64,000 bases of DNA from assembly GCA_016617855.1 (NCBI GenBank), contig JAECUM010003625.1, positions 1-64,000 on the forward strand, read 5' to 3'. Positions 40,301 through 52,300 of this stretch are shown piece after piece (within the stretch, counting starts at the first letter, position 1; every line of letters begins with the position of its first letter). The position numbers were made by a program, and so were the translations under genes. Origin of the DNA: Megalonaias nervosa (lineage: Eukaryota; Mollusca; Bivalvia; Unionida; Unionidae). The notes beneath the pieces are model-generated. The model saw only the letters and a program-made list of their open reading frames with translations. It searched no databases and was not told the DNA's origin.

Positions 40301-43300
40301 CAGACAACTGAGCTCATCAAAGATCATATGAAAATAAAGCTGCATACAAAAACTGGTTGAATTCAATTATAACTGAGGTAGTTACTGTGCAGAAACATGA
40401 ATGGACGGGTTTGACAATTAACTAATGATTGCAACAACATAACTAGGCAGACCTGCCAACCCTAACAAGACCTTCTCCATAAGGCAGTTGACTTATTTCA
40501 ATAGTCTGACCAGTTTTCATTAATGTGTAACAAAATATCATGTACTGCTATTCAAAAGTTAGAAAATCCAAATATTTAAAAAGTTCAGAAATTATTTTCC
40601 AATCTGATGCAGCGATGATAAACATGTTGAACTAAAAGTTTGTAAAGTACACAGAGACCTTAATTACCTCCAGTGCAGTTGCATAAACTTCAGTTCCAAA
40701 CCCTATGGAGCTCTATGGCTTCTTATCTCTCCACTTAACACAATTCTTGGATTTTTGTTTTCAATTTCACATGATGAGGGCAATCATATCTCCTGTCTTA
40801 AGACATACTCAAATCAACATGTGATGTCTAACAAACGTAATTGTTGCCCTTCTTTCCTTTTTTTTTACCCCTAGAAGCTGAATATTCCTTTCAATTCTTC
40901 TGTCCTCACTCTTAACACTCTTTAAAAGGCTTATTTTCCCTTTCATCCTGAACATGTATCGTTTGTTGGTGGCCATTTTCTGCCAAGATCTCATCATTAT
41001 CAAGCAGGAAACAAAATTTGTTTGAAATCCAATAGTAACCAAGGCTGAAATCCAATAGTAACCACAATTTGTTTGAAATCCAACAGTAACCAAGGAAAAG
41101 AAAGTCAGTGGAACTGACAGTCTGAGACTCTAATACACTTCTAAACAATGACACAGATTACAATCTGACTTGGCCAGGTTCTTATCAATATCCAGCTGCA
41201 TACCAAATCTAGTTGAAATTTAAATGAAAAATTTGGCTGCAACCCATAATTAAGGGAGTTATTGTGTGGAAATCAAAGTAGGATGGACAGACAGATGGAT
41301 GGTGAAATGAAACAGCTCCTGTTTTCTACGACAAGTGAGACCAAAATATCAACATACAGTTGGATTTGTTGATTTTAAGACCTGCAGAAATAAGGTACTC
41401 AATGCATCCTAGTTAATCTATCTACTACTAATAATTACAGTTCATGTTTGCAAACAGGAGATGAAACTGTAATATAAACTTTTAACCTTACATAACAGAA
41501 TGTACTTTAAAGTCTTGTGACATTCATCAGGAGACAATAAAAATTGGCATAATTTGCCAATCCAATTTTATTCCTATACACTGAGTGATTTTTGCACAAT
41601 TCTGGTAACAAGCTTATTTGGATGGAAGGATGGTCAAACTAATAAAAGCATGGACTGATGAACAGACTAAATCATGATGCTACTGCAGCTTGCAAAAGTG
41701 GCACAAGTACCTGATTTACCTTCACTTCAGGAAGTCTAAACATTACATAATACAATAAACACTTACGTGACAAGGTCTGACACAAATTTACACAGAGACT
41801 TTAGCAGTTGCTTCATGGAAGTCTGGATTGTAAACAGGCCATGAGCTGGAAAAGAAATTACAATATTGTCAGGTTTATTATCAATCATATTTATGTCTGG
41901 ATGAATTACAGTGAATTTTCAATATTTCCTAACTTCAGTGACATAAAAGTACTGTTAGTTGCTTAAGTCAAAATACAAATATAATCATTTTCAGAACTAT
42001 AATTTTGCTTTCTTTTTATTTTGCTGGTTTTCACAGCACTTTTAACACATTACTAGCTATATCATGCAAAGCTAAGTGCCTTTCCCAAGGACACACAGAG
42101 GCAGCTGACATGGATGCGTCTTTAACCCGCAACCCTTGAATTATGAATCCGATGCTCCACTAACGGAGCAACTACAGCTCCCATTTCAGCTTAGTGTGTC
42201 TGTACTTAGATATCTGGTAAATAGTATTTCCAAAGTTGTGTTATTACAATGCAATGCTAAATAATGCTTAATCATATAAGTACTATCTAATTTATACTCA
42301 TAAACTCACACTAATTTTCCTCAATGTTATGTATGTATAACAACATATCAGGGTGTCACAAGTGATGTGATGTCAGATGAAGGTGTTAAGTTTTAAAAGT
42401 CATTTCACAATATCATCTTGTGGTTTTCTTGGACAAATGTTTGTTTTTAATCTTGTAGAATAAAAGACTCACAAATATAGCTCTGACTCAACTCATTTCA
42501 CAAGTTTACTTTAAGGTGAGCACTTGCACAACATCCTCTATGGGTGATTTAAACAGGTGAAAAGACACTGAGGGTTGACAATCAAATTAAAACAAATTTC
42601 CTCAAAAGTACAATGATACTTCATTAGACAGATGAAAAGAAACATAGAGGGTTGACCATCAAACAAGATGCATTTCCTGGCAAGTACAATGTTTAGTGAG
42701 TTATAATTAAAATAAGTTTTGCAAAACTCTATGTCTTGAATAGGTTTTGTGATGAAGCAGCTTTCTAGTTAAGCTGATGAGACTGGACAATACTGTTATG
42801 CTGAACCATGATTATGCTGATGATTTTATTATTTCCTATGCCACAAAAAAGATAGCTATGTCTTGCCATGTATAGAAAAGATAAAAAAAAGGAAACGTTT
42901 AACACTCCATTCTGCAAAAGTCCTCACATTTATCACAGATACTGAAAACTGAATAAGCTCACTCTGGAATACAAGAAAACTGCCAATGGCAAAAGACTGG
43001 ATGGCAAACCACAAATACAGTAAATTCACATTTTTGGACTGCATACACCAATCTTAAGATTATATGGTTCTTTTGAATCACAGATTAATACATCTAAATA
43101 CCATCTTGTGAAAGTAAAAGTTTCTCGGAAAATGATCTAAACACAAGCCCTAACAAAGTGTTGATGACAGATGAAGGGACATACAATGTGTGAACAAAAC
43201 TGTTTGCAATCTGGCCAATAAAGGACATATACTCACAAAGGACACCATATATAAACCCTTTTTTCCTAAATAAACTTCTTATATACTGTAATTTAGTCAC

Positions 43301-46300
43301 AGGCCTAATATATGAGAGAATTTAACAATTATTCCGCACACATGTTGTTGTCAAGCAGTGTATGTTGTTGTCAAGCAGTATACATTATTGTCAAGCAGTG
43401 TACACTGTTGATAATGATGACTATCATGATATTAAGATATAAAGCATTTTACTTCATTATGCTATTCAACTCTACCAATATTCCCATGCATCAAGACTAA
43501 ATTTATGAATGAAGCTGAATAAAGAACAAAATGATTGTATTTATTTCACTATTTGTTATTCCCTTTAGCAATTCTAAAAGATCTGATAACTTAAACTAGA
43601 AATAAGAGTATATAATAAAGATGTTTACTGTCAGAGATTTTACTTGAATACACAGGATACCTGTTTATAAATGACAAAACTGCATTCCCTTGCGAGCATG
43701 TACTGAAAAACTTCAATGTAATTAGTTACTGAAACAGAAGATATGAATCCAAACATATACCTGACAAGGTTCCAATATGAGTCTTCAGGCTAGCATCAAT
43801 GTAACTCTCTACAGGAATAATATCTGTTGAAAAGGCACTACGCTGAAATAGAATATTCAGATTGGTACAAAATTTCTCTCCACAGGAATTATGTCTTATG
43901 GAAAAGAATTATGCTGAAAAAGAATAATCATACTGTGCAAAATTTCTCTCCACTGGAAATATGTCCCATGGTAAGGAACTACAATGAAAGAAAATATTCA
44001 GACTGATGCAAAATTTCTCTCTACAAGTGTCTTATGGCAAGGAACTATGCTGAAAAAAAAATAATCAGCTTTGTGTAAAATTTCTCTGCACAGGAATTAA
44101 GTCTTACGAAAAGGTTCTATGCTGAAATAGAATATTCAGATTGGTTTAAAGTTCATTCTATTGATACAATGCCACAGCTCACAGTGATAGGCGAGATCAC
44201 ACATTTGTCTTTTTTATTTTCCAATAAGTGTTGGTATATATAATCATCAGGAAAGACATTATTAATGTGTGCATCACAAATGACCCCACTCACTATAATT
44301 TGCTCTGCAGGGTCTAAAACAGAGGAATCTGTATTGTAAAACAAAATTAGGACAATGGGCAATATTGGAACATAAAAATCTTATAAATGAGGAGGTGCAA
44401 TGTTGGAAATGTAACTCATCCGTGTAAATACACCTGATAAATATGGTGCAAATTCAATATTCCTTTACTAATGGTTATGCTGGAAAAACAAAATGAGGGC
44501 AACCAAGGATGAAAACTATTGTAAATAATAATAATAAGAAAATAATGCTTGAAATACTCATTCAACTTCTTAGTACAAGGCAGTGTGCCAAATTTGGTTT
44601 AAAACCAAGAATACTTGGTCAGCTTGTCCTCCAAAGTCAGGTAGATAATCAAGAGGTACAACTCTGTAATGAAGTCATGGAGAACATGTATTCTTGATAG
44701 AAAATGAAGTAGACAGATGAACAAATACTTTCTTGCTACATTTCAAGTCCAACTTTCTCAAAAACACTGATAATTAGGTCATATCTTTCAGTCACTGTCA
44801 TGTGAGCTCCAATTATCCATTCAGTGTGAATTGGCTTAATTAGGTTGCAAGGGTCACTAATACAGTGCAATGATCATCACCAGTAACATCTTTCTTTTTC
44901 CTGATGGCCTTCATGACCTGTTTACCACAGCACTAGTGGAAGTATGATTTAAATTGTTCTTTGTACTCTACATTTATTGTCAAGCAAATTCAAAACCCTT
45001 TCTCCCTCTGATTAGCCAAATTTAATCATCACAGTTGGCATCACATTCTTTTGTTTAGGGGATAGGGAAGGGCGGAGAGAAAGAGTGTGTAGGGGTTGGG
45101 AACCATCATGAAGTTCCCCCACTGTGCTGGCAATGTATGCCACCTTCAGGTGAAGATTCAAAACATCTGCAACACTGTGGACCAGATGCCTTCTGACCAT
45201 AATGACCCACCACTGAATCATAGTGGACCAGATGCCTTCTGACCATAATGACCCAACACTGTAACATAGTGGACTGGATGTCTTCTGAGCATAATGACCC
45301 AACAATGTAACACAGTGGACCAGATGCCTTCTGACCATATGGACCCAACACTGTAACAGTGCACCGGATGCCTTCTGACCATGATGACCGAACATTGTGA
45401 CACAGTGGACCAGATGCCTTCTGACCATAATGAAAAAAATTCTAGTTGTTGACAATGACACTTCATGCAAGCAGGACACATTTCATGTAATTCATTAGCT
45501 TTAAATTTCTTGCACTCAATGCATTTTGCTGCTACTATCTGAATGACAAGAACAAAAAACATTTTGGAAAGTAACAATCTGGAAATTGTTCACAAGATAT
45601 ATGCTGTGATCACAAATAAACAACCAACAACCTGCATCAATGACACTACGATGGAGCACGAGATTAGAGTGTGTGTAATGCTGAGTGCCCAGTGAGGCAG
45701 CTGTTAGTACCATTTCTGTAAGTCTTTGGTATGAATTGGCCCGGGTTTGAACCTGCGACCTTCCACATCCAATTTGGACACTCTAACTACTAGGCCACCA
45801 GAGCAGTCACACAAGATAAGAATAAATGAAGTCCACAACAGCAAAAAACAATACACAAAACAACTGATAAAAATATGATTACAACATTAATTATAATCAA
45901 AATACTAACATTCTGGATGGATAGGTTGAAATCAAAATAATATTCAAGGATTTGGGGAAGTCTTGCACTACTATGTTGTTAGTGCCAGTGAAAACTTAAA
46001 ACTAACATCAGATTCATGCGTAGCCTCCTTGTAGTGGTATAAGGAGGTAATGGATAAGAGTTTCTTCCCTTTGTCTATGTGGTATATCATCTTTTCTGGA
46101 AGTCGGGATTCAAGAGGTTGCAGAGTTTATTTTCCTAACATTAATGTGACTGGGAATGTATTTAAATTATAAATGAAAATTCCCAATCCTTTTCCTGACC
46201 TGCGAAAACCATGAATGTAGTACTGCATGCCAAATCTGGTTGGGGTCCAACAATCCCTAGGAAGATTGTTGTTGATGTACGGCTTAACACCATTTTTCAG

Positions 46301-49300
46301 AACATGATAGGCTATACATGGTGGCCAGTATTAATGGTGGAGGAAGAACCCGGGAAAACCCCGGAAAGAACCATCGACCCACAAGAAGCTACTGGCAAGC
46401 TTTCTCACATATCCACATTGGCCGAATCTGAGACTTGAACCCATGCAGACAGAGGTGAGATGGCAGTGATCCGTAACGGAGAGCACTTAAGACCACTCTG
46501 CCACTCAGGCCCCCCCGCCAAGAAGGTAAAACAGTGGTAACAAAGGTAAGGGTTATAACTGATGATAGAAAAAGCTGGAATTTGAAAACTTTCAAGGTCT
46601 TATTATTATAAAGCTGCATATCAGATTTGGTTAAATCAAATAATTCCCAGTAAAGCTATGTTGTGAAAATAAAACTGTGGATGAAAACATACACTGACTT
46701 GATAGGCAGAATATATGATTACTATAGGACTCTGCTGACTTTGCAGATGGAGACAATGCCATCAGAGAAGTGGTATTTATGTTTCATTCCTACTTTGCAA
46801 GAGAGACAAAATGACAGATGTAAAATACACTGTTGCCCTGTCTGGGGAGGCTGTTGTTATACAGCAGTCGTCTACATTTTCTTGGCAAGACAAGATCTCA
46901 GCTGCTTGATTAGAGAAGCCATATATACATCTGATCAATACTTTGCAAGCTAGACAGAAATGATGTGTGATATTTACCCAGCAATGTGATACCTATGTCT
47001 TGGCCATACTATCCAGGTGAAACAAAAATGAAAAGTTATATTTACCCAACTGCCTTGAGTGGGGAAACCATTAGTGGTACTAGTTCCCCAGGCCTCCACT
47101 GTGCTCTTAATGGGTCCTGGCAAGGCCTTAAGTACAGTGATTCCCAGGAAGGAAATCTTGGATGCTGAACTGGATGCAATACTCATCACTGTGGAGAATG
47201 CCTGCAGTCGTCGTGGTGTGATGACTTCTTCATCCATTACATTTAGTTGACTCAGAATACAGGATCTGATAAATGGATTTGAAGGTTCTTGAGTTAAATG
47301 TAAAGACTGGCAGGGTCTTGCCACATATGACTTCTATAGCTAGCTTGCCTATCTGTAAATTATATATGGGCCTTACATGCCAAACCCCCAAGAGGTATAA
47401 GCATAATTATTACTATTGTAAGTGGCAAAAAAGCGTAATTTGGGCATAAAAGTGTAATCTCTAAAGTCTGTAAAGCAGTGTTGATTTGTCATATTTTTTT
47501 TTTATCTGACATGTTTTGAAGTTTGAAAAGATCCATCTGCCCTAACATTTCTGCCATATAACATCCACAACTCACACCATAAAGCATTTCACTTAACATT
47601 TGGCACCATTTTCTTACAAGTATAGACCTGAACACTACCTAACAAGCTCATCAATACAATGAATCTGCAAGGTACAGTTCACAATGGAAGAAACCCATCT
47701 GTTTTCTTGGAAATGGGTCATATACAAGTTGCTATAAATAGCAAATAAGGAAAGTAATCTTAACGTTATTCTTATGCAGCAGTCAACTTTTTACGAATAT
47801 TCTCAAATTTTATGAGTGAAAATAAAGAAATGATAATAAAAAGGACTAAAACAACTTTTTATTGTGTTACTTTTATTTAATATTTTGATGATCAAAAACA
47901 TATAATCCATAAACAGCCTAGTCGAAAACAAAATTTGGTGGAAAAAAGTATAATGATTATGCCAAAAGCGTAATGTTGGCATGTATGCTGGGCTATCACT
48001 GATATGATTCCTGACAAGTTGATACCTGGTTCTAACATGTGGGATGGTTTACCTCACTATGCTGTTTAATCCGTTTACCTTATGCAGTTTATGCCATTTA
48101 CCTCATTATGCAGTTTATGCAATTTACCTCATTATGCAGTTTAAGCAATTAACCTCTTTAACAAGTTTAAGCCATGTACCTCTTTATGCAGTTTAAGCAA
48201 TGTACCTCTTTATGCAGTTTAAGCAATTTACCTCATTATGCAGTTTAAGCAATTAACCTCTTTAAGCAGTTTAAGCAATGTACCTCTTTATGCAGTTTAA
48301 GCAATGTACCTCTTTATGCAGTTTAAGCAATGTACCTCTTTATGCAGTTTAAGCAATGTACCTCTTTATGCAGTTTAAGCAATGTACCTCTTTATGCAGT
48401 TTAAGCAATTTACCTCTTTATGCAGTTTATGCAGTTTAAGCAATTAACCTCTTTAAGCAGTTTAAGCAATGTACCTCTTTACGCAGTTTAAGCAATGTAC
48501 CTCTTTATGCAGTTTAAGCAATGTACCTCTTTATGCAGTTTAAGCAATGTACCTCTTTATGCAGTTTAAGCAATGTACCTCTTTATGCAATTTAAGCAAT
48601 GTACCTCTTTATGCAGTTTAAGCAATTTACCTCTTTATGCAGTTTATGCAGTTTAAACAATTAACCTCTTTAAGCAGTTTAAGCAATGTACCTCTTTATG
48701 CAGTTTAAGCAATGTACCTCTTTATGCAGTTTAAGCAATGTACCTCTTTATGCAGTCTAAGCAATTTACCTCTTTATGCAGTTTATGCAGTTTAAGCAAT
48801 TTACCTCTTTATGCAGTTTAAACCTACCTGAAGTTCAAGCAGCTACTTAAGTAAGATAGAAAATCTCCACCTCAGTTTTAATCAAGCAAAAGATAATCTA
48901 ATTAACAACAACTGCCTCAATTAGATAAATCCTTAAAAAATGTAAATGATGCATGCAAAATCAAGGCTAAAAAATATTAAAGTTATCTTAATCAAGTTTA
49001 CACAAGTTATCTCATGCTGAGTAGATTTTAATCCAATGTAGACAGATGGTTATCTTACAGTGTTCTTGAAAGTAGCTAAATGAGTGGTCATACTCAAGTT
49101 TTACCTCCTTCAAGATAGATAGTTTTTAATGAATAATGTTTCTCTGATAATACCTGATCACACAAACATTAGGATGAGTCACTGCTACCTCCAAATCCTG
49201 CCCTCCCTTAAGGGAAGCAACTCTTACAGGTTAACTCCTGTTTTTTCCAGCTAGGTGGACAATGGAATCCGTGATGTTAGATTAAGCTTAAGTGAAACCC

Positions 49301-52300
49301 TTAACAGGATGCTCACACTGTGGGGAAGGGTGGGAGGGATTTTAGTAATGTGATCGGGTAAGTATTATCAGAGAAACATAATTTATTGCAAAAAGTACTT
49401 TCTCCACCAATTACAGAATGCATTGAGTCATCTACTCTCGAGCTAACCAGGTTACCAGAGCTTTGAATATGTCCCAATCCCATAGAAAGTGAAATTAACA
49501 TACAGATATTCTATGCCTAGCCTCATCTATTCTATGGAGTGAACCGAGCTACCCATATAGCCAGCAAAGTTACAGGAGAGTGAAAAGTAGATCACTATAA
49601 CATCTTTTTGCTTGTAACAAATGCAGTCCCTGAATAATCAACTTTTATGACTGTAAATATAACTGTCAGAAAAAGTAAGCTCAATGCAAAAAAAACCTAA
49701 TGTTGTCACCTATGCAAACAAGAACGATGATGCCTTTAGAATGGTGATTGCAATATTTTTCTTATGCCTCGCAGACAAAACAAAAATGGGGTACACTACT
49801 GTCTTGAGAGGGTCTTACCTAAGGTAAACAGTGCATGCCTCCACTAATCTAAGTGAAGCAGGGATCAAATCCTGGGCCACATCCATTGTTTTGTGTGGGT
49901 CTATCTCAGCCTGGAAAGAAACAGCTTTATTGTCAGCTAAACTTCTGTTATGTGAACTTCATAAAATACAATTTAAAAGCTTTAACTTTTCTTGACCTGT
50001 TCATGCAACTTAAATAAGACCATTGATCCTTAAACAAGTTTAGAAAATACTGCAAGAAATTCTATAAAGACTGAGCTGACAAAGATCATGAGCATACGAT
50101 GACAGAAACCTTTTCTGCTAATGCAAACTCATGATCAAGGAGAGGATATTGTAAGCACTCTGGTGAACAAGGAGTGGATACTGTAAGCAGCTCTGGCACT
50201 TGTAGCTTACACATAAAATGAGCAGTACAATCAAATAAAGATGATGCATGTAGATAAAACTTACAATTATAGCTTACACATAAGAATAAGTGAAAAGATT
50301 GCATCATTGTTACCATAGCTTTTGTAAATGTATCATCCAGGGATACATGCACTTTAGCAATCAAGACATCCAGTAGGAGAACTGAAGCAATTCCTGGAAG
50401 ATGAGCTGGACTGATGATATCTTGGTATTTCATTGGCAAATTCTCAATCTGAAAGACATAAAAGAGATGAAACAGAATTTTATATTTCAACTAATTTTGT
50501 AAATTAAGTTCAACGTACTGTATGGTAAGTTTCAGTTTTCTTCTGGTACTCCAATTTAATCACTATTTTCATAAAGATTTTATCATCACTTTTTTCATAG
50601 ACATCCAATCTGACTTCTGGTGGGGGCTATTGTTCCATTTGAAATTATGTAACATGACTATAAGGCAAACCAAAATGATGTTTACCAGTTATGTAAATGG
50701 TATCAGGGGAAATAATGTCTGTGAAGTGTAGGTCTAATTGGAACTTGCTTTGCAAACTGGGTATGTCCTTTATAATGGAATAACCTTGCTGTGGAAAACT
50801 ACAATTTTTTTTCTCTTCACCACATTAACACAACCAATATGGTCATCATCTTCATGTAATTCTCATCTTTTAACATACCATGATTTGTAATGGCATCAAT
50901 TTTCTTAAACTCAAACTTCATCTTGAAGATCAGTTTCATTAAAATATTCAGGTACACATACAATACATACTATTAAATTTGCCCCAAAAATATAAGATAA
51001 CATAAATTTTAATTTTTTGAAATGGCAATAAGCAAAAGTAAACAATTTATTGGTTTAGAAAACATCTATTCACAAATTATCCTAATATATCAAAAGCAAT
51101 GTGAACAAGATGAGGAATTATTATAAGATTATAGTATCTTCCAAATTGTGTACACTGAAATTCCAAATTTCAAAATATCAGTGTTACTTAACTTAAAAGA
51201 GAATTATTATCTTTGTGAACTTAATCAAACTTTATAATGGAGGTTGAACTTTAATCAAATGGTAATTCCTACTTTGTTAGGGAAGCAATGAAGGGTTAAT
51301 ATTAGCATCAAAGGCCATGGGGGATTTCCAAAATGTTTTTACCTGAAATAAAATCAATGATATATGGAAATGGAAGTCAAAACATGATGCACTTCCAATT
51401 TGAGATTTGCTACAAGTTATAAAAATAATTATTTTGTTTTGAAAATGGCACACATAAAAATAATTTAAACAAAACTTTTAGAAACTTAGTAGGTAATGCT
51501 CAGATACTATATTTTATGGCAACAAAATTTTGAACAAAATTTATTTTTGACAACTGGAAGAATTCTGTTACAATTTATATTCAAATTTTGTTTTACCTTC
51601 TGTAAAACAAGTGTGAGAAAATCAGACATTAAAGTTTTGCATTCATGCAGCAACAGTAAATTAGGATTATGTACCTGTCGAATCTGTCGTTGTAAGAAAC
51701 ACTTAGCTAGCTTGGTGTCAAACTGGATATTGTTAACAGCACTGTTAGCACTGCACAACAAAGTCTCAGCCTGCTGGGTGGTCAATCCTTGTTTCACCAA
51801 GCAATCCTACATAGGTGAGAACAAAAATAAAATGGAAAACTCGTATCGATAATAATATAGTGGGATAGGACTCACAGAAACACATACCACTAGAACAGGC
51901 TTTTCACTGACCAATTTTCGACTGACAATAAAATGCCCCAAAACTGACTTTTCTGCCAATACACATGTATTGACCAACTCTGAGAACAGACCATTCAGTT
52001 TGCAGGTAGAGAGGGATTCCAACGAATGGGGTTCATTATCAAAAGGGCAATGGAAAGAACAAATATTCCTATTCAAATTACCATGTATGTTTTTAAAGAA
52101 TCACATTCTGTCTGAAAGTAAGTGACATTTCCTCTGGCAGAATATCATCATAAAACCACCTGATTAAGCTGACTTTATTACAAGTTCTGCCTGGCAGAGT
52201 GGAACTTAAAATAACAACAACAAATTGCTGTAATTGCCAGAAAATATAATCAATTTATTTAGCTATGAATATAAGCCATATAAGCCATATTTCATTATGT

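Noticed and set aside
45106..45479. Minus-strand open frames with [18 protein letters not shown] repeats
   Set aside because: These come from the ~46-bp tandem repeat inside the gag fragment.
46663..46953. 96-residue plus-strand open frame
   Set aside because: No domain. The region carries dispersed-repeat text near a SINE.
48050..48830. CRISPR array
   Set aside because: Units are contiguous tandem repeats with no unique spacers, and the DNA is clearly eukaryotic. The same applies to the other arrays.
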